Below, one piece after another: positions 25,704 through 38,167 of a DNA stretch of 64,000 nt. Position 1 is the first letter of the stretch; each line of letters starts with the position of its first letter. The position numbers and the translations under genes are program-made. A model generated the notes under the pieces. The model had not been told where the DNA came from. It saw nothing but the letters and a program-made list of their open reading frames with translations, and ran no database searches. The stretch covers positions 5,328,501-5,392,500 of the forward strand of contig CM067527.1 in NCBI GenBank assembly GCA_034509925.1. The letters are read 5' to 3'. The DNA is from Hirudinaria manillensis. Lineage: Eukaryota; Annelida; Clitellata; Hirudinida; Hirudinidae.

Positions 25704-26718
25704 CTGAAGAAATATTGTCTCCATGTTCAGTCTAATAATCCTCACGTATCATCTCAAGGGGTGCATTTTTGTTTTATTTCTCCAGCAACAGCAACTGCAG
25801 CTTTCAACTCTGCAGCCTTCCTTCCCAGCGAGCAGAAACTTCCCCCACACTTTCTTCATTATGCAAATCATTGTTAGTTCCACGGTGGAAAATGTTGAGG
25901 AATTACCAATTACCAATGACTTGATTTATTTTTTGTTGTTGATTTCACTAATAGAACGCAACCATTTGCAGCCGTTCGTGTCTCGGTGATTATTCGGTTT
26001 ATGTTTGAGCTTATTTGAGCCTTTTCTAATTGGAAACGAATATTCGAGTTATTTCCGAATGAGAAATTATAAATGTTTTTTTATAAGCACCTTCAGCATT
26101 TGAAAGTTGCAACAAGCAGCAGAGGAATGCAGTCCAAGGGTTCCTTGTTTACTTGCTTCTATTTTAGCTCATCTTTGCGCTCATTTTCCGAATTTCTCTT
26201 TCAATTTCAGACATTCAGGACCATCGTTCAATTTCTTGACCGAGTTTTATTATTGGCCACGAAGAGAAATATTCGTGTTATGGGCTTCCGATTTGTTTAC
26301 ATTTTAGTTTAACGCATGTTCCAACCAACGGTCCGTGACGTGCTAAGCACTCCTGTTCAAAGGTAGCAGGCATTCTAGATGCGATTTTGAACTAGGTTTA
26401 AGGTAAAAACTAGGGTCCTGGAGATTCCATCTTCTGGAGTGTTGACAACAACTTAAGTCCAGCAGAATCGCATCCTCAATGCCTTAATTAGCAGAGTCTG
26501 GAACTCGTTTAATTATGACGAGATTTCCACTCAAAAATTATTCCCCCCAATTAATTTTGGTTTAAAAAAAGTGGCAAAAGGATCATCAGATGGCGCCCAT
26601 AACCCAGTCCACGGCGCGATGCACCCTGGGCCAATACTCGCAATCCTACAGAAGTCAAAACAGAAACAGACTCTACTGTATTTTGAATTGCAATAAATTT
26701 AATCAATTAAATAAATAA
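25704..26718. other. Intergenic stretch between ECSIT 3' end and Zasp-like 5' end
   Basis: No supported exon. The stretch should contain the Zasp-like promoter and first exon(s). Short plus-strand frames here have no splice context. Confidence 0.5.
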
Positions 26719-28459
26719 TCACGCAGAAGAATTGTCTTTTGCCTTGTCATTAACGTTAGTGCCTTGAACTTCATTCCCTGGAGACTTCAGGAGGAATAGG
26801 ACGGGAGTAGATGCCAGCAAAGGGTTTGAATCTTCGAGGAATTTGATCCAAGATGCCAAGGAATCCTTTGACGAGCTACCGGTGATGCACATGGCCAGCA
26901 CTACGCCATCTTCTTGTTCGTGACAGCTTGGCCTTTTGACGACTGCCTTAGATTGATCGGGTTCATGGTCGTACGTGTAAATGTCCATGTCCTCTGAAAC
27001 CATTTCCATAGTATAAATGCATATTGAATCCACTCAGATTCATGAGAATGTTAAAACCGTTGCCATTGCTTTAGCATAACGCTAACAATTTGTTATGAAT
27101 AAAATAAAGCCTGAATAACCATTGTCGTCGACGTTTTTGTAGTCAAACTTCTTGTAATTGGAAATGAATTTGTCGTAGTTGGTTGTAGAGTGGGACTTGA
27201 GGACAAAATATTTGAGAGGAACCGATCTCAACCAAGTCAAATGCCATCCCTCCACGTAAAGGGCCTCATTTCCCGGAAGTTTGCTTAAAAGTTGCTGCTG
27301 CTCCGGGCTTTGAATAGAAACCACAAAGGTTTTGTCCACTGAAGTACCAATATCCTCAGTCTGAGAATAAATTAGAATGTTAAATAACTAATGAGATGAG
27401 CTTATAATTATTATATTCCAAGGCAGTTACCTGGAATACTGATATTTTGCTTTCAAGATCTACTCTCATCCTTGAAAGGGCAAGTTTTGCCAACTCGATT
27501 TTGTCTTCTGGGAGATTATAGGGAACATAATATGGGTTTGCATACCTGAAGTATTACATTTCTTAAATTCCAGAGAAAATTTGTTTAAAACTAACTTCAC
27601 AGCTTTAAATTTTTAAATAATCAATCTTTATGAATAAACGACATGGCTCACTTGAACTTGGGCATCCAATACATCATCCTCTGATATTTCCTAAAGACGT
27701 GCGATTTCAAACCAAACAAATCCTTCAGCTGATAGCCGAGCTCATCATCGGGAATAACACCTGGTGTTCAACACAATAAAATATATAAGAAATTTCATTG
27801 GAATAAATGAAGTTTCCTACATTAGTGAAAGCTAACAACAGATAAGTTCCATATCATTTTAAAGGTTGTTCAATTTCCATTAGTTACTTTATGAAATAAT
27901 AATAAAAGGATCAGTCAATAAACAGAGCAAACCGCTTCTTTCCATATGGTCGAGAAGGTCAATGCAACATTGCTGCTGTTTTGGGTAATGCATAAATTCC
28001 ACCTGCCAAACACTCCTGGGCATCATAATGTATTTGGGAAGAACTTGTAGCAGTTGTTTGTAGGTTTCTATGTCTCTCTCTGCCTTGAATTCATTAACTC
28101 TCGAGAGTGCGGCATAAATAAATTCAACATGTCCTCGCCTTCAAATGAAATAACGCCTCAAATAATCCTGTTTAAATTAACAACGATAACAAATCAAACC
28201 TATTCTGTACATTACGCTTTAAATAGATATTTATGGCCTCTTGAAAAGTTTCTTTATTCTTGTCACAGCCTGTCACTTCATCGAAAAAATCGCTCTGACG
28301 TACAACTAATTCTTGGTTTTTCTTCTCGTGGTCTTTACCCCTCACGTCAAGAAACATAGAGACCTTACTCTTAGAAATCCATCTTTTATTTATAGTGAAA
28401 AGATCAGTAAAAACCTTCCTGTTACAACATAATTTCAAAGCGCACGAAATAGAAGCCAT
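26719..28459 (-). CDS. ECSIT: ECSIT, complex I assembly factor / Toll-pathway intermediate
   Basis: Six exons, all phases consistent: 28200-28459, 27933-28138, 27652-27760, 27431-27545, 27120-27360, 26719-26993; 401 residues against about 430 in human. Diagnostic stretches: RGHVEFIYAALSRVNEF, YPKQQQCCIDLLDHMERSG, MPKFKYANPYYVPYNLPED, VSIQSPEQQQLL, YVEGWHLTWLRS and VVLAMCITGSSSKDSLASWI, in the order of vertebrate ECSIT. The N-terminus (MASISCALKLCCNRKVFT) is basic and hydrophobic, as expected of a mitochondrial presequence. ECSIT acts in mitochondrial complex I assembly and also links TRAF6 to NF-kB signalling in mammals. Start is the first in-frame ATG, at 28459. The gene is in tandem with, and downstream of, huntingtin. 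Confidence 0.96.
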
Positions 28460-29594
28460 GAGTCGACGGATCGACGGTCGGATCAAAACAATAATTAAGC
28501 TGAAGTTAAATTCACTTTTAACATAAATAGTTATACTTAAATCCAATAATTTCATCAGGCTGTTTAATAAACATGCTTACCGTTAAATTGCATCTGTCAA
28601 TTGTCTTTAATTCGGAGAATTTCAATAATCAGTTCAAGGAGATTTAATTGCATTGGAAAGGTCGTAAACCATTATTTGAGCGATCCTGAATGATCTGGAA
28701 CAATTTTCCTTGAAAACTCCAATCGATGATTTGGTTCTGGATGTAACTCGATCCTATAAATCAGATGCCTTTAGAAGGGAGCTTCTTCTAAGTCTAGCTT
28801 TTTCTGCTAGAAGCTCAACAAGAGCTCAAGTTGTACTGGAACCCTGCTATTTTTTGTTTCAAGAAATATTGAATTTGGACAGTCCCTGAGGTTCTAAATC
28901 AGACAGAAATTGTCACAACTACGAACAAACATTTCACAAGGCAAAAGATCTCTTTTCTTCGATACTGTCCAGAGAGAGGCGAACCTCTAGAAATAACCGT
29001 AACCTTTGCACTCAAATTTCCGCACTGATCGTTAATCCTACGAAATTAAGCCTTACTTCCATAATTTAAAAGCGAAAATAAGAATGCAAAACCAACAGAA
29101 AAGGTTTTACTTGAATTCGCGACACCTCAGCTAAGACACACAAGATTTTTCATGTTATTATTCAACTTCATTACTGGTTTGACAACTAAGTACTGGTCAA
29201 AACGCATAAATGTAAGCTGATCACAGACTCATACAAGTGAATCATAGCCTGAGGAATCATCATTTGTACTTTAACAAATAAGAATTCAGATTTCACAATA
29301 ATTCAATGAACTCGGCTTAACTTCGATCTTGAGCACCATTGCAAAATGACATCATTGGAGTTGACTTTACATTTCACTGTTCACAATTTGTACTTTTTTT
29401 TTAAAGCTAAGAATCAGTTTTAAATAAACTGTCAATCAATACAAAAAAAAAACACTTAAAATAATCAAGTGTGATTACTCTTGCAAAGGCATTAAGAACA
29501 TTTAGCAAAGAATGAAAATATTTTAATTGCATTATTGCATACAAAGGAAGTAGGGCTTAACAATGAATAACTACAAGAGCCAAATGAACGATTC
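28460..29594. other. Intergenic stretch between huntingtin 3' end and ECSIT start
   Basis: No exon visible. Includes the huntingtin 3' UTR (minus), where an ATTAAA hexamer lies about 70 nt past the stop, and presumably the ECSIT promoter. No TATA box or other site I would defend. Confidence 0.5.
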
Positions 29595-30081
29595 CTAAAA
29601 CTGGAGAGCTTCGATGGAATCGACGAGTTCGCCATAAGGTGCGTCCGGATGGAGGGGTGCAGCCGCTCGGAAGACGACGAGGAAGGACTCGGCATGACTT
29701 TCGTTGTCGATTCGAAGATTTTTGTAAAAGTCGACTGCCGAAGCCTTGAAGAGGTGAACGTCCGTTCTTTCTATCAGGCCAACCCTGCTGACGACCAGAG
29801 GGAATCTGAAATCGGTTTTCATCTCTCATTTGCAGATTTATCTCGAAAGAGGAATGTTATTATTTTTTTTTTATTAATCATAAAACCATACACGGATCTG
29901 AGCCAATGGTTTCCGGTCGAGCAGATGAAAATGCACGTCAGACTCCAAATGGCCATTGCCAGGGGTGTCTTCTGAGTAAAGTTGGAGAGCGAAAGCATGA
30001 CCCAGTTGATGACGAGTTGTGATTGGCCCATCTCCAGCAAGTGCTCAAACACCTACAAGTCATTGTTATTCAAATGCTTTC

Positions 30082-30118
<37 letters not shown>

Positions 30119-33100
30119 CATTTCATAATTACTGTTTAATGAAGTAATGAAGTTCTTCAAGGCATCTCCAAAAGCAAAAGCAATGTAAAGCAAATCGAAA
30201 TGCACGTGCGAAAAAAAGATCGGGCAATTCAAACCTGGAAAAGAAGTCTTGCAAAGAGCTGAGTCTGTGGCTGTTGGTTGCTGAGGAATTCTGCTATGAT
30301 TTTGTTCATGATCTCGTGACCTTTGAAGAAGTCGATCAGCATCAACGGAAGAACTTTCATGATCGTCGCTGCTTCGTGAGGCAAACCTTTCCTGACCCTG
30401 GAAGTGAAAACAAAGCGAATTAATTGTAATTACACAATCATGATTAAAATCAAAATTAAATTATTTAATTAAAAATTGAGTTAAAAAAATTAAATAAGGT
30501 GTTCCTTCCAAAATGTAATTCCTTAAGATTTATCTGGTTAGGAACATCTGGTTGCTGTTTAAAGCTGTTGCTAACATTTGCTAAATTCTCATTTCAGACT
30601 GTTTTTTTTTTCTTTAGTGCTATTTCAGAGGAGATGAAAGTCTTACATCAGATTAATTTAATTTATTAATATTGAAACCTTAATTTAATAAATCTAAAAA
30701 GATTTTACCAAACTCCAAACTTGTGACTTTAAATTTGACTTGCTTCACAAACTTGGAAATTATTATCCAACTAGTGGTGCCCAGCCACTCGTTGCTGTGG
30801 CTCAATCTGATTATTAATGTCTTGCTAAAGTTTATTTACATAGATTAGGCCGTGACGTCGTCTTGGCAAGATGGCCGGATTTTCTAAAAAAGCGTATTTT
30901 TACATGATATAGTTGTGGCACATATATGAAACCTATATAAAAACACTCCTCTAATCGAGCACTATGTTGTGTCAAAATTTCAAAGCAATCGGTCAAGTAC
31001 TTTCAGAGAACATTTGCATGTTACAAACACACATTGAATTTTTATTTATATAGATTTCTGCCTACATGGCCAAGGCATTAGTTTATAAAGAACAAATGAA
31101 ATTCCAAGTTCATTGTGACTTAAACGAGTTGCCTTAAAAATGGAACCATTTTTGTTAATTTATCATTCCAACCTGTCAAAAATGACGGTGACTCTTTCCA
31201 TGATCTTCATCGTTGCATCAGCTTCTGACATAAAATCTGCCTTTTCTTCGTCTTTCTCTCCTGCATTTTCTTGTTCTTTCGGCTTTAGAAAATCTAAAGC
31301 GAGGAAAGAAAGAAAGAAATCTGACAGTTTTCAATCTATTTTTTCTTGTTTCTAACAATTTTTTCAATAATTGTAATAATAAATTGATTAATAATGTGCC
31401 TGCATTTGCAGTTAACTTTGGATTTGTGTCTTTAAATCTCAAATAAAAATTGCACTTTGTTCTAAAAAAAAAGTTTACCCACCGACATACATACAAGTGA
31501 CCATCAAATTGAAGGCCATCAGAGATCTCTGAGTGTTCTGCTGACAGAACCTGCAGGTTTTGAAATGTTTTTAACCAATTCTTAGTGAAATGTGAAGTAA
31601 TGAATAAACAATTTTATTGCAAAACATGCAACAGACGACACTCATAATCTTATAAAATCATAACAAAACCAGCACCACGATTCATGAATAATTCATTGTG
31701 ATCAACATTGACAGAAAGAGTTCCACTCAAGCGGAACGTCTACAAAAACAACAACAGTGCACCCAATGACAACAACAACAACAACCTGTCTGTGGCCAAT
31801 TTGACGAGACATTCGAGGTCCAGAGACTGCGAAATGGCGAGTCTTTCGAGTCCAACGAGGATGCAGGAGTAGATGGGCATCGGGGTTGAGTCCTGATACG
31901 TGGATATCATCGAGGTGCAGATCTGCAATTAACCAGATCATCATCATCGTCATCATCATTATCACCATCACTATTATAATTGTTAAATCATATAATTATT
32001 GCCACTGTCTACAGAAGAGTAAGTGGATTGGCCAGAGTCGAATTGATCGACAGAAAGGATTATTTGCAAGGATAAGAATGATATCATTCACTTTTACATC
32101 AGATGCAAAAGTGTTACATCATGTATGCCAGATACAAAAGTGGCATCACTTCACCTGGAAAAACTTGGCAGGAAATTCGAGGTCTTTGACTTGTTCATGA
32201 AAATTCTCGAGAATGTAAAAGGATAATGACCACATGACCAGGGCATGCTGTTGGCTGTGAATGGTTGACCTTAATAAAAATAGAAAAATAATAATGACAA
32301 CATTAACTATTAAAAAATTATTATACAAAAATTATATCCAATTATATCTATATCTAAATTATAGCTATTATACAAAAATATTAAATTTTTTTTTATATTA
32401 AAAATAATTAATTACCAAACAAATAACAGACGACGTTAACATAAAATCACGAAGTGCACATAGAAACGTCAAACGACGTACGGCGTGAAACCTCCGAGGG
32501 ACTTGAGGAGGTAATCCACGAAGACGGGAACGAGCGAAGAAGGAAGGTCTCCTTGATTGGCCTCGAGAATGTAAAGACCTCCGTAAAGAGTGAAGATCTT
32601 GGTGGGCAGGTGGGTGCTTCTTAAGTTCATGTCCACGAGTTTGACAATCCTTTCGGACAATACTGCATCCTGGAAGATCAACAAAGATCAACAATTCGAT
32701 TGAGAGATACAATCTCTCTTGTCACTGACAAACCCAAACATTAACACGTATACGTATACCCGGCAGATTCTAGAAGTTTTTAAGTGCGAAAACAAAAAAC
32801 GAAAACAAAAAAAACTCGACCAATCCGAGGACGGCAGCTGCCTTGCAGGTTGCAAGCACCACGTAGCAGGCCAACAACTCGTCTTCTATCGGATGACTCT
32901 TCGTTATGTCCAGCATCATCATCAACACCCACTCGTATTGCAAGCGGTCGGTAAAAACGTCCGACAGCAATAAGATCTGAGATAGGAAAAAAGTGTTGCA
33001 TCTGTTAGGAAAATAAGTGACTTGCAATGCATGCAAGAAATATTTATTGGCTATGATCATGTCACGAATAATTTCTTGCTTCAATTGTGATTAAATCGCA

Positions 33101-34030
33101 ATTTATAATTTATCACTTTGGCACGTGGCCTTGATACAGCAAGAATTACTCACAGATCTGACGGTTTCGTTTAGAAGATTCAAAGGAATCTTCGGGGTAG
33201 GCGATGAAGGAGACGACAAGGAAGATGACGACGACGATGATGATGACGATCCCAGGAAAGAACTGTAGAGTTCCAGCAGAAACTGGAGACAGGAATGTAT
33301 GTCGATGTCTTGCGACGACTTCACGGGAGACGGAAGACCGAGGTCGGGAGGAAAGATCGTCTCGGGAGCATCCGACTTCGGCGACTCGCCGTCGAGTTGC
33401 GGACGACCGTCGGCGTCTGCCACTCGGACGACGTTGGATTCCTGGACGTCTCCCAACATTGAAATAATGCTGGAGGTGCTCAGCTGTAAACAAAAGAATT
33501 CTTTTTTATTTAAGTTCACAGATTCTTTTTTATTTACATTCATCTCTTTAAGTTCACAGAATTTTATTTTATGACATTAAATACATTAATTATTAATTAA
33601 TATATGCATTAGGGTGCTTAGTTGCTTGGTTCCACCCTTTGTGAGGAAAGCTCAAAGTTTGCATAACAAGAGATCGTCCATTGGATGGACAATAAAGGAT
33701 TTGACTTTAACTCAAAGTTTGTAAAAAATATTTTGCAAAAATTTTCAATTTATTTTCATTAAAGGATTTAAATATTTTGCAAAAATATTGCATTTCAATA
33801 GCAAACCTGAGCAGGCGAGAACGTCAGGTCCCCGATTTCTTTCTCCGAGTTGTTCGCGAGAGGAATCATCGTCTCGAATTCAATTCGCTCGTTCGTGACC
33901 AATCCCAGCAAATCCATTTCCAATTTCAACTTCACCCTCAGAAGTTTCTGCCCACCACTGAAATAAGATATTATTGATGATGATGATCACCAAAATGTTT
34001 CTCTCCTACCACGTCAAATTTAATAAATGT

Positions 34031-34061
<31 letters not shown>

Positions 34062-35890
34062 AATAACAATAATCATCATAATCATGCACATGACTTTAAT
34101 CATATGTTTATCTAATAATTTATAGTTATTGTAAAATGTAAATATTATTGTAGATTATTGAATAAATCTTAAAATTTGGGACTACTTTGAAGGCGTATAG
34201 GAATAATTTAATTTGAAATTTTAATTTTAATTTTTCAATTCCTTGCACACCTGGATCGGAAAAAATCGAGCAGTTCATTCCTTGGTTTGTGTTTGAAGAA
34301 GCTGACGGAAGGATTGCCAGGAGAAGGAGTAAGAGTGGTTGACAGGATGAGGGAGGTTATGGCTCTCATGGAGATGATCTGACAGTGGGTTTTTTCCAAG
34401 CATTCCTGAAAAAATTTGAATAAGAAACTTTATAATCACCCTGTAAATATGCGGAAACATGTGCAATAGAATGTATGGCAATAGCATTTTTATCGCCGAG
34501 AGAACTCTGATGATTCAAGTAATGAAATGAATTATTTTTTTAAATAACAGGACAACAATAACAAATAATTGTTCATTCAAACCTCATGAGATGATTGGGT
34601 GTCTTCATGAATTACCGGGTTTAAAACGGCCAATAGACTCATCCACGTCTCTTCGAATTGATGCCGATTTGTCCAGCCTTATGATTAAAATAGATTAAAA
34701 GTTATAACAACTTACATATTAAATAAACCATAGAAACATGAATTTAATACTTTTTCACCCATAAATCCTTAAATTATGTTCAACAAAATCATTCATCTTA
34801 GCCAGACAGTACAAAAAGGCTCTAGTTTTCAGCAATTTTTGATGTGCCTTATGCATTTGAAGGTACTTCTCAATCAATCTTCACATCATACATCATCCCG
34901 ATCAGGTGTGCACCCTGGCACCACAGGTAGGGTTTTAAATACAATACATAATGACTCATACATACACATAATGAACATTGCCGAAAGTTAAATCAATCTC
35001 CATAACAATGTCGACATTTCCTAAGAAATCATTTTTAATAAGTCAACTGACCAATGGCTGAGACTCTGAATATGTAATCAGATAAAACATCTTTATCTTG
35101 GAGGAACTCCAGGGGAATTGGGGGAAGTTTGGTTTTATTTCCACCAGTGGGGGTTGGACTCCAGCCCATGACCCAAACCAGGGAGGGGGTCCTGGCATAA
35201 CTATTGACCAACGGTATCCGTCCCAGTGCTGCAGAAGTAATATAGATACAATATAGCATATGTGAATATAGTATGCTACAGATATCATTACCATAGTCGC
35301 CATTGCCACCATCAATGCCAGAACATTACCAGCCTCAGAAATCACTAACCAACAACAAGCTTCCTGAAAGGTGCCAACAGGTACAAAGGAAGGCATTGGT
35401 TGCAGGAAGGCGGGTTGCGCAGGTGGGTCGAAAGGCAGAGAATCAACTCGCTCATCAAGTCGCAAGTCCTCGTGGTCAAGTTCAACTCTGCAATCGACAA
35501 CTTAATGAGTCCTCATCCTTTAGTTAAACATTCATTAGTTTCATGACATGTAATGGTAGGATCATCAAAGCTGCAACAACCATCCAAACTAAACAAGATT
35601 TGCCAAAATAATTCTCAATGAATTAAAATATAAAATTCTGCATGAATTAATTACTGATTAATTTTCAACCTCATTTGTATTCAAATTCACATATTTGCAT
35701 AAATGACTTTTTAAAAACTTAGCAGACCATCAAGCATCGTCATCTGAGGAATTTCATTCAGAGCAGGCCTTTTTGGCAGTCCATCTGGATGAGCCACAAC
35801 TGTGGAATGGAATCATCCTCAAACGTTATAATAATACTATTGGTAATAATAATAATAATAATAATAATAACAATAGTAATGATGATGATG

Positions 35891-35925
<35 letters not shown>

Positions 35926-38167
35926 CACGACAAGAGTAATCATCATCACAAACACTAACATCGAAATAGAAGTGCATGCACGGCATGAACCGATGTGCAC
36001 ACATAGAGGAAGTTATCAGGAGCCGAGAGATGGTCGTTGAGTGGTGGAATGGAGAGGCAGAGGTTCAAACAGCTGATTGAGGTCAACAAGTCCAACGAGG
36101 AAAGCATGCGGCCGTGCCTTACATTCCAGTGAACCAACTGTGAATGAATTCATCGTTTACTTTTTAAGAACTGTTTACTAATTTAAAAAAAAAACACTTT
36201 TTATTACATGAATAAATAAATAAATAAATAAAAAAACTGCAATAAACAAAATGCAAATAACAACAACGACAACAATAACACTTGAATCTCCACATCATGG
36301 CTTGACGGAATGAGAGAAAAGAATGAACATAAATCACCCATTAGAACTTATTTTTGAATAACACTTTTAACTTATTATTAGTATTATAATAATAAATAAT
36401 AAGATAACAGCTTATTAATTAATAGCTTAAGATAATATCTTATTATTAGCATTAAATTACTAGTAAATAATAAGATAATAGCAACATAAGTAGAAGACAT
36501 CCATCACAAAAAATAGGATCCTTTTAAATGCAATGACTCTGGAAGAAATGCGAGGTACCTCCAAGTAGAAGATGCAAAATCGGCAGACGTCCCTGATGTC
36601 CGTCTCCTGGATGTCCTGGAATTTCTTTTTTTCTTCCACTGGGAACGAGGACAAAGCCAACGTCAAGAACTCCAAATAAGCTTGAAGGGCCTGAGCGAGT
36701 TCGGCCGTGGATCGAAATAGTTCGTCGTCCGAGAAAAGTTCCAACATTCTGATCGTGTGAGGGTCTCGAAGGTTTTCGGAGTCAAAAAATCTGTGGAAGG
36801 TAATTATGTCCGTTATGTTGTTTTCTCAAACAGAAATAAATTTGAGCAATTATTATTATTATTAAATAAATACGACGAATATTTAAATCGTCGAGCGATA
36901 AGGCCGCTTGCGTCTCTTTTGCTCACGTCTCCGTGGCAACCGACCTGTAAGGGGCGGGCACGAGGTTGACGACTCTGTTGATGCTCCTCTGAAGGGCGAA
37001 CGAGGCTGCCTTGAACGTTTGAATCAGTGAGGCGTTCGAACGACCCGACGGCGAGAGTCGTAACCGCGACGACAGGTGCTCCGACCTCGACTCGGTCGAG
37101 ATCATCTTCAAGCAGCTGCTCAGCAGCAGAGGACTGCAGTCCTGTGAAGTCAATGAGTGCATTATCGAGCTCTGGTGTCTCTATTAAATTACATTGTAGC
37201 TTATGACCATCCATGATCCAACCTCAGACATGAAGATGGACAAAATGGAAGAGTAATCAAGGGACAGGAGGATGTGAGGACAACCATTGCATTTGTTCTC
37301 CATTTTGAGGCAGGATGCCTTCACTATCTTCAGAAATTCTTCCTGTGTGATTTATGGTCATGTTAATCACAGCTAATCATAGTCAGATATTATTCCTATT
37401 AAATTATGTTTATCAGATTAATTAATTTGTCAAGAACAAAACACAAATTCAGTCAAGTGAAGACCAAGCAATCCTGCACAAAGATTCACCTTGGAAAAGG
37501 AATATTCGGACCCGAACGACTCGCATCCTGCATTCACTTCAGCGCTTCTTAATTGCACTTCCATTGCTTGACCATCTTCTTCTTCCTCCTCTTCTTTCAA
37601 ATGCTCCTCAAGCTTTGACAACAAACTTGACAGATGACTGCATTTGAATGGTAGTCACACTTAAACTAAATTAAATAAATAAATCAAATGTAGCCAGCCA
37701 TTGGGTACAAACTTTCTTTTGAGATTCAAAGATTTCAAATATTCCATAAGCCTTTGGACATCATCCAATGTCAATAACTGCTTGCACAGCTGCAAATACA
37801 AATTCGCTGTCATTAGAAACGACGAGGCATTATTTCAGACAACACCTTTCGCGAACAAGTTATCAATTCGTTAGCGTCAAGAGTTATAATCGGATCGGCA
37901 CATTCGTCGAGCGATCGTTCTGACAAAATAAAAAGAGGAAGACATCTCGAGAAGACGACGACAACAACGTACGTCGACTTCGGTAGCCAAAAGAACTTCT
38001 GCACATCTGCAGGACGATCTGTCGGCAGCTTTGGAGACGGGAAGGTAACAAGTCGAGAGGAAAGTCGTCACGAGAAGCTTCAGCATTTCACCGACTGCAC
38101 TCGGATGGATCGTCTCGAGGCATTTCAACGTCCGTCTCATGAAGGATGCGGACAAGGATGACGGTCC
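29595..38167 (-). CDS. HTT: Huntingtin exons 37-59
   Basis: 37: 37973-38167; 38: 37713-37789; 39: 37490-37637; 40: 37223-37342; 41: 36945-37141; 42: 36559-36790; 43: 35960-36137; 44: 35728-35799; 45: 35350-35487; 46: 35052-35228; 47: 34583-34677; 48: 34251-34405; 49: 33807-33957; 50: 33154-33483; 51: 32821-32976; 52: 32482-32669; 53: 32155-32269; 54: 31786-31922; 55: 31483-31550; 56: 31173-31293; 57: 30235-30397; 58: 29892-30052; 59: 29595-29805. Exons 46-47 ([32 protein letters not shown]) and 58 ([20 protein letters not shown]) match human almost residue for residue. Confidence 0.92.
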
